A stretch of 55,843 bases of DNA from NCBI GenBank assembly GCA_902826115.1, contig CADEDO010000001.1:225372-281214 (forward strand), read 5' to 3'. A program made the position numbers and the translations under genes. Under the pieces are notes generated by a model, which was not told the origin of the DNA, did not search any database, and was given only the letters and a program-made list of their open reading frames with translations. Below, piece after piece: positions 1 to 8,055 of this stretch; within the stretch, counting starts at the first letter, position 1; each line of letters begins with the position of its first letter. The stretch is from an uncultured Nitrosomonas sp. (GTDB lineage: Bacteria; Pseudomonadota; Gammaproteobacteria; Burkholderiales; Nitrosomonadaceae).

Positions 1-147
1 AATTTCATCGCTAAGATTGGGGAAAAGATTAATGATCAATATCGGTTGGATTCGATCAATGACGATGCGATTACTTTGACTTATCTGCCGCTCAATATCA
101 AACAGACGCTTACGATTAATAATAAATTAGCAGGAAATTTCCGATGA
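1..147 (+). CDS. C-terminal end of a secretion/pilus-operon protein (partial)
   Basis: An open frame enters from the left edge and ends at the TGA at 145-147, giving about 48 residues. The tail contains DDAITLTYLPLNIKQTL, the style of a short beta-rich C-terminus of periplasmic accessory proteins that sit before the secretin gene in type II secretion or type IV pilus operons. The stop overlaps the secretin start as ATGA, so the two genes are probably translationally coupled. The rest of the gene is outside the window, so the family cannot be named with confidence; a GspC/PilP-like role is only an inference from position. Confidence 0.6.
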   Translation, partial: NFIAKIGEKINDQYRLDSINDDAITLTYLPLNIKQTLTINNKLAGNFR

Positions 148-2453
148 AAAAATGGAAAGTGATTGTCCTTATTACCTTATTTACGGTTACGACAGGATGT
201 GCGATCAATAATAGGACATTCGGTACCCGAAATACTGCGTTTGATGATGGGCAGAAGCTGATTGCAGTAGGCAAATATGAAAGTGGGTTGGTAAAACTCG
301 AACAGGCAGCACGCGAAGAACCCGAGAACAAAGAGATTCGAACAGTACTAATACGTTTGCGCGAAGAGGTAACTAGCAAATTATTTTTTGAAGCCGATAA
401 CTTTCGTTCTTCCGGGAATCTGGACCAAGCCGATCAAGGATATCAGCGCATTCTGAGCATATATCCACTTCATGAACGTGCTAGGGAAGGTATTGAAGCA
501 GTGAAATTAGATCGCCGTCATATTGCTGCTGTTGAGTCTGCGAAAGCATTATTGGCACGTAATGATGTATCTGGAGCTGAAAAAGTTGTGCGTGCCGTAT
601 TACAGGAAAATTCTCAACAATCTCATGCACGTGAATTAATTTCACAAATTAATTCACGGCTTTCACGCCCTGAAGTTACTGACTTAGCGCTGGAGTCAGC
701 TTTTAAGAAAGCAGTAACCATGGAGTTTAAAGATACTGATTTAAAGACGGTGTTTGAACTCATGTCACGAACAGCGGGCATTAATTTCGTATTTGACAAA
801 GATATAAGGCAAGATACCAAAATCTCCATTTTTGTGCGTAATAACACCATTGAAGATATTCTCAAGTTGATACTTACGACTAATCAGATAGCGTATAAAG
901 TGCTCAACAGTAATTCATTATTGATCTATCCTAATACACCGGCTAAGCAAAAGGATTATCAGGAGTTGGTGGTGCGTAGTTTCCAAATTGCACATACAGA
1001 TGTTAAACAAATGGTTGCAATGGTCAGGGGCATTGTCAAGGCAAAAGATATTTATGTTAACGAACAACTGAATTTGTTCATTATGCGCGATACGCTGGAG
1101 GCCATTCGCCTTACAGAGCGGTTAGTAACATTAAACGATTTGGCTGAACCGGAAGTTTTATTAGATGTTGTTGTCCTTGAAATAGAGCGTGATAATACTT
1201 TCTTGTTGGGTCCTGATAACCTTCCTCAGTCAGTCTCATTTAGCGGGTTGACGGGTGTAGGTGCCGCAGCGCCTCCAGCGACGGCTATACTGAATCAAAT
1301 AGGTGCTAATGGTCTCGGCCTTAAAAGCTTTGTCATAAACAATCGAACAGGGATTAATTTTAAGCAAGACCTATTAAACGCAGATTTGCTAGCGAATCCT
1401 CGCATTCGGGTAAGTAATCGTGAAAAGGCAAAGATTCACATTGGCCAAAAAGAGCCTTTTTTTACAGCCAACGTCCAACCGGGTATTAATTCGATTGTTA
1501 CTTCAACACCGACTTTTATTGATGTCGGAATTAAGTTGGATGTTGAGCCACGAATTGGTTTAAATGATGATGTCACCATGAAAGTGACTCTTGAAGTAAG
1601 CAGTATCAGTGGTTTTGTGGATGGACCTTCTTCTAGCGGATCAACTCCCCCGAAGGCACCCAGAATTGTAAATCGTAGCGCCGAGACTCTCTTAACTTTG
1701 AAAGATGGCGAAACGCAAGTACTAGCTGGACTTGTTCAAAATAATGAGACTAAAACTATCCGAGGTCTTGCTGGATTGGTGAATATTCCGGGACTTGATC
1801 GATTGCTATCGGGACAGGATATAAAACGTACGAAAACCGAAGTGATGTTATTAATCACTCCTCGCATCGTTCGAAATATTCAGAAAACATCTAATCTGGA
1901 AAGCGAATACCATTTTGGTACTGCCAGTGAGGCGGGCAAGTTACCTGTCACCATTCAAAAAACCTCAGCGCAATCCTTATCCCTTGCACCCTCTTCGGGT
2001 CCAGGTCTAGGAGCAGCGGGAATGAGGGGAGCATCGGCAAATATACTGGCTCCCTCTGAAGATCAGACAGATTCCAATCCTTTTGCCAAGGCAACATCCG
2101 CCACCACGCCGACGTTGACACTACAAGCGCCAACCAATGTCGGCTTGGGTAAAGAATTTTCGGTGAATGTTCGACTGGTTGGGGCAAAAGCGACTATAAA
2201 TACCGATTTACAATTAAATTATGAGGCTAATGTGCTGGAAGCGCTTGATAGTGGAGATAAGTCAGGTACACGCACTATTAAGCTGGGTAAAGATCAAATG
2301 GCTGGCTTGGCAACACAGATCCGCTTTAAGGTGATTGCAGCGAATCCAGGTATGACTGAAATTAGTATTCAGAATGCATCCGGGGAAGATATAGAAAATG
2401 GTGAAACAATAGAAGTGATCGCGCCACCCCCGACCAGTATCACCCTTAAATAG
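144..2453 (+). CDS. Secretin lipoprotein (GspD/PilQ-type) with TPR and C-terminal cohesin-like domain
   Basis: Outer-membrane secretin, 769 aa, expected to form the multimeric gate through which a pseudopilus-driven system exports folded proteins or a pilus. Residues 1-19 are a lipoprotein signal with lipobox TTGC (Cys19). Residues about 30-180 look like TPR helices. Residues about 183-270 form a secretin N0/STN-type domain and about 275-345 an N1-type domain. The secretin barrel follows and ends near residue 577 with the typical VMLLITPRIVR stretch. A linker leads to residues about 650-769, which resemble a cohesin fold (TLTLQAPTNVGLGKEFSVNV, then LQLNYEANVLEAL). The start overlaps the upstream stop by four bases, and pseudopilin genes follow directly. 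The cohesin-like tail is unusual compared with E. coli GspD. Secretin identity is sure; the transported substrate is unknown. Confidence 0.93.
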   Translation: MKKWKVIVLITLFTVTTGCAINNRTFGTRNTAFDDGQKLIAVGKYESGLVKLEQAAREEPENKEIRTVLIRLREEVTSKLFFEADNFRSSGNLDQADQGYQRILSIYPLHERAREGIEAVKLDRRHIAAVESAKALLARNDVSGAEKVVRAVLQENSQQSHARELISQINSRLSRPEVTDLALESAFKKAVTMEFKDTDLKTVFELMSRTAGINFVFDKDIRQDTKISIFVRNNTIEDILKLILTTNQIAYKVLNSNSLLIYPNTPAKQKDYQELVVRSFQIAHTDVKQMVAMVRGIVKAKDIYVNEQLNLFIMRDTLEAIRLTERLVTLNDLAEPEVLLDVVVLEIERDNTFLLGPDNLPQSVSFSGLTGVGAAAPPATAILNQIGANGLGLKSFVINNRTGINFKQDLLNADLLANPRIRVSNREKAKIHIGQKEPFFTANVQPGINSIVTSTPTFIDVGIKLDVEPRIGLNDDVTMKVTLEVSSISGFVDGPSSSGSTPPKAPRIVNRSAETLLTLKDGETQVLAGLVQNNETKTIRGLAGLVNIPGLDRLLSGQDIKRTKTEVMLLITPRIVRNIQKTSNLESEYHFGTASEAGKLPVTIQKTSAQSLSLAPSSGPGLGAAGMRGASANILAPSEDQTDSNPFAKATSATTPTLTLQAPTNVGLGKEFSVNVRLVGAKATINTDLQLNYEANVLEALDSGDKSGTRTIKLGKDQMAGLATQIRFKVIAANPGMTEISIQNASGEDIENGETIEVIAPPPTSITLK

Positions 2454-2465
2454 GGTCCGATCGTG

Positions 2466-2975
2466 ATGAATTCATTCAGAATCTCTGAGAGGCTCAAGGG
2501 TTTTACACTGATTGAATTAATGATTGTTGTCGCCATCATGGCTATTTTAGCTACTGCTGCAATGCCTTTGCGTGAGCTGATGGTGAAACGTGAAAAGGAG
2601 CAAGAATTACGCATGGCTTTGCGGCAGATACGGACAGCCATTGATGCCTACAAACAAGCTGCCGATGATGGGCGGATCGAAAAAAAGGCCGATGAATCCG
2701 GTTATCCCCCGCGATTGGAAGAGCTGTTTATGGGGGTCAAAGATGTGAAGAGTAAGGAAAAAAAAGTTATTTATTTTTTACGTCGTTTACCTAGGGACCC
2801 TATGTTTGTTGAGTTAGATGTTGCCGGGACTAAGGCCACTCCTGATGTCGACACCTGGGGAAGACGCAGCTATGAAAGCCCTGCTGATAGTCCTAAAGAG
2901 GGTGACGATGTTTTTGATGTTTTTTCGCGTTCGGAAGCCATCGGTCTGAATGGAATTCCTTATCGGGATTGGTGA
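2466..2975 (+). CDS. Type II secretion pseudopilin (GspG-like), first of three
   Basis: A prepilin-like protein of 169 aa. Near the N-terminus is a complete prepilin-peptidase site, KGFTLIELMIVVAIMAIL, with Gly before the cleavage point, Phe+1 and Glu+5, followed by the hydrophobic helix that packs into the pseudopilus. The remainder is a small globular domain with helical KREKEQELRMALRQIRTAIDAYK and a conserved-looking RRLPRDPM segment. A GTG at 2463 is in frame and just before the chosen ATG. An AGGG at 2452-2455 could serve either start. The gene lies 12 bases after the secretin stop and 5 bases before the next pseudopilin ATG, so it belongs to the same operon. It is probably the major or a minor pseudopilin of the system. 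Confidence 0.9.
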   Translation: MNSFRISERLKGFTLIELMIVVAIMAILATAAMPLRELMVKREKEQELRMALRQIRTAIDAYKQAADDGRIEKKADESGYPPRLEELFMGVKDVKSKEKKVIYFLRRLPRDPMFVELDVAGTKATPDVDTWGRRSYESPADSPKEGDDVFDVFSRSEAIGLNGIPYRDW

Positions 2976-2980
2976 TCAAT

Positions 2981-3364
2981 ATGTCAGCAATTCTGAAAGA
3001 TAGAGGCTTTACATTGATTGAATTACTCGTGGTCATGGCAATCATTGCGACTTTATTGAGCATAGTCGCGCCACGTTATTTTAATTCTCTCGATAAAGCC
3101 AAAGAATCGGTTTTGCGGCAGGATCTCGGTATCATGCGTAATGCCATTGATCAATTTTATTCTGATTTTGGTAAATATCCCATTGACTTGATTGAGTTGG
3201 TTGATAAGCGATATTTACGCAGTGTTCCGATAGATCCATTCACTGAAAGTAATCAAACCTGGATTGAGGTGCCTCCCAAGAACGAAACAGAATCAGGCGT
3301 CTATGATGTGCATAGCGGCTATACGGGAAAAGCGCTCGATGGTTCGTTTTATCAAGAATGGTAG
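2981..3364 (+). CDS. Type II secretion pseudopilin (GspG-like), second of three
   Basis: A 127-residue pseudopilin with a textbook class III prepilin signal (DRGFTLIELLVVMAIIATLL, Phe+1 and Glu+5) and a long hydrophobic alpha1 helix. The rest matches the GspG plan: LRQDLGIMRNAIDQFYSDFGKYPIDL followed by RYLRSVPIDPFT and a C-terminal SGYTGKALDGSFYQEW, where GspG proteins carry a calcium-binding loop. The ATG at 2981 is chosen over the upstream in-frame TTG/GTG because those overlap the previous gene and add only four residues. Length is close to mature GspG. It is co-transcribed with the secretin and the other two pseudopilins. Confidence 0.9.
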   Translation: MSAILKDRGFTLIELLVVMAIIATLLSIVAPRYFNSLDKAKESVLRQDLGIMRNAIDQFYSDFGKYPIDLIELVDKRYLRSVPIDPFTESNQTWIEVPPKNETESGVYDVHSGYTGKALDGSFYQEW

Positions 3365-3410
3365 CCTTTATCAAATAAATGACTATTGCTTTGGTTATAG
3401 AAGAAATAGG

Positions 3411-4334
3411 ATGTCTCGCTTAGAAAATGGTTTTGTTTATCTCTGGGCTTTGTTTGCGGTTGTTTTGGCTGGAATTGTCATGGCCGGAACTGGGCAGATG
3501 TGGCAAACAAAATCTCAGCGAGAAAAAGAAATGCAATTGATGTATGTTGGCGAAGAATTCCGTAAAGCCATCATGTCCTACTACAACAGTTCCGGAGGCG
3601 CTAAACAATACCCGGAATCGCTGGAAGATTTGCTTCAGGACAGCCGTACGCCTGCTATCAAGCGCCATTTGCGCAAAATCTATGTGGATCCGGTAACCAA
3701 CACAGCGGAATGGGGTATCGTTGAAGAATCCCAGGCAGACAATAGCGCCGCGTCTAAAGGCAAGCAGACAACACCCAGCGGCAATCAAACATCCAACACC
3801 AGCGGGCAAGCATCCAACAGTAACCCGGCATCCACTGCTGGTGGGCAAGTATCCAGTAGCAACCAAGTTTCTAATACTGGCGGGCAGGCTTCGAGCAATC
3901 AAACTCTCAACGCCAGTGGACAAGTATCTACTGGCAACCAGGCACCCAATAGCTCAGCACCAAGCAGTAGCGTAGTAACAAGCTCCAGTATCAATAAAAG
4001 AATTATTGGGGTATACAGCCTGTCTGAAAGGAGGCCCATTAAAAAAGATCAGTTTCCGGAGCATTTTGCTAAATTTTCTGAAGCGCTATCCTACAGGGAT
4101 TGGCAGTTTGTTTACAAGCCAGGAGATACCAAGAAGCCAGCAACACCGACATCTACAACGAATCAATTAAAACCGAACGCAGGATCGACGCCTGCTACCG
4201 GCGCTTCGCCATTTTCATCGCAATCCTCACCCAATACTTCTTCTAAAGGCGCATCACCATTTTCATCTCAATCTTCTTCCACTTCAAATTCTAAAGCACC
4301 TACCGCTGGTGGTTTTTCATCAAATGATGATTAA
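3411..4334 (+). CDS. Atypical pseudopilin-like protein with Ser/Asn/Gln-rich insertion
   Basis: From the ATG at 3411 the protein has 307 residues. The N-terminus ENGFVYLWALFAVVLAGIVM resembles a pseudopilin hydrophobic helix, but the canonical Glu at +5 is absent and the signal is degenerate. A family core follows (QREKEMQLMYVGEEFRKAI, YPESLEDLLQD, YVDPVTNTAEWGIV) and resumes at IIGVYSLSERRPIKKDQF and YRDWQFVY. Between the two halves, bases about 3730-3990 encode a low-complexity Ser/Asn/Gln/Gly run of loosely repeated SGQASN-type units. The C-terminus carries two copies of GASPFSSQSS in another Ser-rich tail. The longer frame from 3264 was rejected because it overlaps the previous gene. The role may be that of a minor pseudopilin or a cap protein that need not be processed; this is inference. 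Confidence 0.82.
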   Translation: MSRLENGFVYLWALFAVVLAGIVMAGTGQMWQTKSQREKEMQLMYVGEEFRKAIMSYYNSSGGAKQYPESLEDLLQDSRTPAIKRHLRKIYVDPVTNTAEWGIVEESQADNSAASKGKQTTPSGNQTSNTSGQASNSNPASTAGGQVSSSNQVSNTGGQASSNQTLNASGQVSTGNQAPNSSAPSSSVVTSSSINKRIIGVYSLSERRPIKKDQFPEHFAKFSEALSYRDWQFVYKPGDTKKPATPTSTTNQLKPNAGSTPATGASPFSSQSSPNTSSKGASPFSSQSSSTSNSKAPTAGGFSSNDD

Positions 4335-4460
4335 ACTAAGCATAGTGCTGTGTTATTGAACGTACAGCGCGGGTTTCTAGGTTGGCAATGAGCGTTTATA
4401 AGCTATAGGATATTTTCTGCCAGCGTCCTTTTGCGAACTCCGAATAGAGAAGAGAGGCTT

Positions 4461-4964
4461 TTATTTCTGGCTGATTTTGTCGTCAAGATGTTCAATTTTT
4501 ACCCTGGCTATTCCATGCAGACCGATCTTCTTTGCAGCTCCATGTGATAAATCAATCACTCTGCCTTTTTTGAAGGGACCTCGATCATTGACTATCACAT
4601 CGACATGGCGACCATTATTCAAGTTGGTGACTCTGACTCTGGTAGGCAGAGGGAGTGTTTTATGTGCCGCGGTTAACTGGTGTGGAATAAAGCGTGTGCC
4701 CATGGCGGTACGATTGCCTGATTCCGAACCATACCAGGAAGCGGTTCCAACTTCATTATATCCAGCAGCCGATCGTAAGGGATAATAAGTGATACCGCGC
4801 ACTTTATAAGGCTTATTGTAGGGCGCATTTATGTTAGGTGCTCTATGACTACCTAATCCGGCTGAATCGGATGGCGTATGAGAAAACATCGAAGCACAAC
4901 CGCCGAGTAAGCCGGATATGAATAACATAACGCCAATATGCTTGGTATAGATGAAATGTTGCAT
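4461..4964 (-). CDS. rlpA: RlpA-family septal ring lytic transglycosylase lipoprotein
   Basis: A 167-residue lipoprotein. The N-terminus has a signal peptide with lipobox LGGC, and residues about 72-160 are a double-psi beta-barrel of the RlpA type: [20 protein letters not shown], then [25 protein letters not shown] and [15 protein letters not shown]. RlpA enzymes cleave denuded glycan strands at the septum and cell pole in several Gram-negatives. The conserved catalytic Asp is likely in VNDRGPF. The protein is much shorter than E. coli RlpA because it lacks the C-terminal SPOR domain, so septal targeting must differ or be absent. It converges on the pseudopilin operon and diverges from the agmatinase-family gene. 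A possible -10 (TATAAT on the minus strand, 5012-5007) lies about 45 bases upstream of the start. Confidence 0.9.
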   Translation of the reverse strand: MQHFIYTKHIGVMLFISGLLGGCASMFSHTPSDSAGLGSHRAPNINAPYNKPYKVRGITYYPLRSAAGYNEVGTASWYGSESGNRTAMGTRFIPHQLTAAHKTLPLPTRVRVTNLNNGRHVDVIVNDRGPFKKGRVIDLSHGAAKKIGLHGIARVKIEHLDDKISQK

Positions 4965-5230
4965 AGAAAAATCCTTGAATGCACAAGTTCTATAATAAAC
5001 AGTGCGATTATAACGGTTCCCTCTGGGAATTATCTATTTTAAAGCTTTCAATGGTTGTTCAACGCAACACAAAAATTTGAATTCATTCTATCTGATCATA
5101 TTATCATCATCAGTTCAAACTTGAGGGCACGAGTAGCAGGTGGTCTCGAGCGAAACCAATAGATTTTTTGCGATGAAACAAGTTTTTTGTAGGCTATTTT
5201 CCGGTATATCTACTTAACGAAGGATTGAAA

Positions 5231-6208
5231 ATGATTGATGACAGTGACATCCAGATCGATGGCGCCATAGCACGTGAGAGTCCTTATGGATTGCTGCGCG
5301 AGCCCACTTTTGCAGGGGTGCTTTCCTTCATGCGGCGTAATTACAGCAAGGATCTTACTGGCGCTGAACTCGTTATCAGTGGGATTCCGCTTGATTTGGC
5401 GGTGTCTTATCGCTCGGGTGCGCGTTTAGGGCCACAGGCGATTCGATTGGCTTCGGCGGAAGTTGCTTCATTGAAGCCCTATCCCTGGGGTTTTGATCCA
5501 TTCGAGAATCTGGCTGTGATCGATTTTGGCGATTGCCATCTGGATGTTCATAATCCAATGACGATTCACGATGCAATCGTTGCTCATGCACGACATATTC
5601 TTAAATCTGATGCACACATGCTAACCTTTGGTGGAGATCATTATATAACTTATCCATTATTGAAAGCACATGTCGAAAAGATTGGCGAACCGCTGTCATT
5701 AATTCATTTCGATGCACATAGTGATACCTGGGCTGATGATAAATCCAGCTCACTGAATCATGGTTCAATGTTCTATAAAGCTGTGAATGATGGATTGATT
5801 GATCCTAAGCGTTCAGTGCAGATCGGTATTCGTACCTGGAATGATGATTTTATGGGCATCCATGTTTTGGATGCTACTTGGGTGCATCGACATGGATCCG
5901 ATGCAGTGATTGCAGAAGTTGAACGCGTAGTGGGTAATCATCCGGCTTATTTTACCTTTGATATTGATTGCCTCGATCCTGCTTTTGCACCGGGTACCGG
6001 AACGCCGGTTTGCGGTGGATTATCGACTGCGCAGGCATTAGCCATTATTCGTGGATTGACTGAACTCAATCTGATTGGCATGGATATCGTTGAAGTAGCA
6101 CCAGCTTATGATCAAAGTCAGATCACTGCGCTCGCTGCAGCACATATTGCCTGCGATCTAATTTGTCTGTTTGCAAAACGCAAGGCAGATGGATTAGTGA
6201 AAATCTGA
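5231..6208 (+). CDS. speB: Agmatinase / ureohydrolase family protein
   Basis: A 325-residue ureohydrolase that should hydrolyse a guanidino compound such as agmatine to putrescine and urea in the cytoplasm. All binuclear manganese motifs are visible: GGDHYITYPLL, HFDAHSDTW, and FDIDCLDPAFAPGTGTP near residue 245, with the further acidic ligand region around GMDIVEVAPAYDQS. Length is slightly greater than E. coli SpeB. The start is set at the ATG 5231, preceded by AAGGA at 5220-5224; the in-frame TTG two codons upstream overlaps that ribosome binding site. The gene stands alone. Substrate specificity among agmatine, guanidinobutyrate and guanidine cannot be read from these motifs, so the symbol is a family assignment. 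Confidence 0.9.
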   Translation: MIDDSDIQIDGAIARESPYGLLREPTFAGVLSFMRRNYSKDLTGAELVISGIPLDLAVSYRSGARLGPQAIRLASAEVASLKPYPWGFDPFENLAVIDFGDCHLDVHNPMTIHDAIVAHARHILKSDAHMLTFGGDHYITYPLLKAHVEKIGEPLSLIHFDAHSDTWADDKSSSLNHGSMFYKAVNDGLIDPKRSVQIGIRTWNDDFMGIHVLDATWVHRHGSDAVIAEVERVVGNHPAYFTFDIDCLDPAFAPGTGTPVCGGLSTAQALAIIRGLTELNLIGMDIVEVAPAYDQSQITALAAAHIACDLICLFAKRKADGLVKI

Positions 6209-6294
6209 TATATCGCGCGATGTCAGAGTCAAGTTGGGTGAAGCGAGGAGTGATGTCTGTGGTTTACCGGCTTGGGTAACAATGACTCGATGGG

Positions 6295-6321
6295 TGCTGC
6301 ATGAGTTGCATTAATGCAGCA
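6295..6321. terminator. Inverted repeat between convergent genes, possible bidirectional terminator
   Basis: TGCTGCAT at 6295-6302 pairs perfectly with ATGCAGCA at 6314-6321 around an 11-base loop. It lies in the 138-base gap between the ends of the agmatinase gene and the outer-membrane protein gene. A palindromic CAGCTAGCTG follows immediately. There is no clear T-tract, so termination is only a possibility. Confidence 0.3.
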
Positions 6322-6346
6322 GTCAGCTAGCTGGCTTTTAGCATCA

Positions 6347-7618
6347 TTAAAAAACATAGCGTAAATTAAGGCCGCCTCCCCAATCGGGACTCCGTTCCGA
6401 AAGACCTCTCAAGCCATAAATATTGAGCCTGAAATTATCGCTGACCCGTTGTGAAACATAGATACTGATATCCCGGCTGTCTTGCAGTTTTACCGGTGAT
6501 TGACCCATGTTGTAACTGGTTCCTATGCTGGTTCTTGATGACAGTTGGTAACCAATTCCGGCGGCACCATATAGGACGTTATGAAAAGTTACCCCGGCTG
6601 GATTGCCAAGCACACGATAGCCAAAAGTTGCACTTAAGGTGAAGCGCGAGATTGTTTTATAAAGATCTCCCTGAATGGCAAAATCGACTTGACCGGTTCC
6701 TAAATTCCGACTGGCGCTGGCAGTAGGAATTTTTAAGCGAGTGGTAATATCAAATCCAATACCAGTCGGTGCATGGTCGATTAAATTGTAACTAAAGGCT
6801 GTGATGATATCGCCTAAGCCTGATTGAGAAGATGTGGTCGTAGATGATCCCCCTAAAGGTATACCTCCCGTGATACCCGAGGCGCTAATCTTGCTTTGTC
6901 TTTCAGAGTCGTCGCTGCCACTACCGCTGTTATCGTCGTCCCCGCCTCCTCCGTTGCCACTGCCGCTGTTATCGTCGTCATCGTCGCCGCCTCCGTTGCC
7001 GCTGCCACTGTTATCGTCGTCATCGCCGCCTCCGTTGCCGCTGCCACTGTTATCGTCGTCATCGTCGCCGCCTCCGCTGCCGCTGCCGCTGTTATCGTCG
7101 TCATCGCCCCCATTACCGCTGCCGCTGTTGTCATCGTCTCCGCCTCCATTGCCGCTGCCGCCGTTGTCGTCGTCACCTCCTCCGTTACCACTACCGTTGT
7201 TAGCGCCGTCGTCGCTACCACTGTTATCATCATCGTTGTTTGAACAATCATCGTTTTCTTCATCACAAACAACAATACCTCCACCGCCTCCACCGATTAA
7301 ACCCCCACCAATGTCACCACCACCGATGATTGATCCTCTGCCATCAATGCCACCAATCCCGGGGCCAAGCACATTGCCCGGTCCTGTAATGTTCAGAAAA
7401 GGGACGATGACTCGGAAAGTTGCGCGTCCATTATCGTAGCGTGCCGTGAAAGGTGCATACCAAATATCAGTCGGTGTGGCGCCACCATAATTACCCGTTG
7501 TGAAGTCGGTTGCAGCACTAAAGCTGAGTCCTTTGGCAGCTGATGCTGTAGAAGAACCATAAGCAAGTGCTAGCAGCAGAGCCAAGCTTGTCTGCTTAAA
7601 TAAAAATGTAGAGTGCAT
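6347..7618 (-). CDS. Outer-membrane beta-barrel protein with Gly/Asp-rich repeat loop
   Basis: A 423-residue exported protein. From the ATG at 7618 there is a signal peptide (LFKQTSLALLLALAYGSSTASA, cut after about residue 27). The first strands follow (GLSFSAATDFTTGNYGG, YAPFTARYDNGRATFRV), then a glycine-rich stretch, a long Asp/Asn/Ser/Gly repeat (6911-7195), and a C-terminal set of amphipathic strands ending in NLRYVF, with terminal Phe as in outer-membrane barrels. The two flanks read as one interrupted barrel of the transporter type, so the repeat is probably an extracellular loop inserted into it. Its acidic character suggests calcium binding. An upstream TTG at 7651 was rejected because it would put 11 polar residues before the signal peptide. 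It lies downstream of the DUF5666 and DUF6502 genes, separated by 437 bases. Ligand unknown. Confidence 0.72.
   Translation of the reverse strand: MHSTFLFKQTSLALLLALAYGSSTASAAKGLSFSAATDFTTGNYGGATPTDIWYAPFTARYDNGRATFRVIVPFLNITGPGNVLGPGIGGIDGRGSIIGGGDIGGGLIGGGGGGIVVCDEENDDCSNNDDDNSGSDDGANNGSGNGGGDDDNGGSGNGGGDDDNSGSGNGGDDDDNSGSGSGGGDDDDDNSGSGNGGGDDDDNSGSGNGGGDDDDDNSGSGNGGGGDDDNSGSGSDDSERQSKISASGITGGIPLGGSSTTTSSQSGLGDIITAFSYNLIDHAPTGIGFDITTRLKIPTASASRNLGTGQVDFAIQGDLYKTISRFTLSATFGYRVLGNPAGVTFHNVLYGAAGIGYQLSSRTSIGTSYNMGQSPVKLQDSRDISIYVSQRVSDNFRLNIYGLRGLSERSPDWGGGLNLRYVF
6911..7195 (-). repeat. Tandem repeat coding Gly-Ser-Gly-Asn-Gly-Gly-Asp units
   Basis: About seven imperfect in-frame units of 36-42 bases encode the pattern GSGNGGGDDDDNS, with the Asp run varying from three to five. 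On the plus strand this reads as repeated tccgttgccgctgccactg and tcgtcgtc blocks. The variation in Asp count is what slipped-strand or unequal recombination would give, so length may vary among strains. The antisense frames across it are long, but only because the repeat lacks stops. Confidence 0.9.
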
Positions 7619-8055
7619 ATGAATGGAGTTTAATTTGCGTGATTTAATCAAATTTTAAGAGATGTATTCAATGATCAATGGCAACACTTATGGATAATTG
7701 TATAGTGATAAGGGTTATGTCGCCATGTACGTTATTTCTTACAGAATGATTTGTTTATTCCTACGTAGAATAAGGCTATCTATCTGAAAAGTAAATAAGT
7801 ATTTTTTTATTTTTATCTGGATACTTGTCGAATAATATAAATGACTAGTCATTTATTATGCGTTACATTGGATCAAGGCAACTTTGAGAAAATATAGCGT
7901 GATGATAATTCTGGAGTTGAGTGACTGGTACTAGCGCTCACTGGTTAAGAGCATGACAAATTCAGTTTAGATTCAGCCAATGTAGTGGAAATTTTAGCGT
8001 TAGTGTTTTTTCAAGCAGTGCAAAATTTTGTATTTGATTCTTGATCGCCGCTATT
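7619..8055. other. AT-rich intergenic region, no gene seen
   Basis: 437 bases between the start of the barrel gene and the end of the DUF5666 gene. No convincing coding frame, tRNA or strong terminator is visible. It should contain the promoter for the barrel gene on the minus strand, but I see no box pair good enough to call, and no full copy of the inverted-repeat operator found near 10.8-11.1 kb. Confidence 0.5.

Noticed and set aside
3264..3410. Extended N-terminus of the third pseudopilin
   Set aside because: It would overlap the second pseudopilin gene by 100 bases and place 49 non-hydrophobic residues before the membrane helix.
6834..7439. Long plus-strand frames (201 and 115 aa) and an extra minus-strand frame across the Asp/Gly repeat
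   Set aside because: They arise because the repeat lacks stops in every frame; their translations are monotonous Pro-Leu-Ser or Ala-Val-Thr runs without start signals, while the minus frame with signal peptide and barrel ends is clearly the gene.
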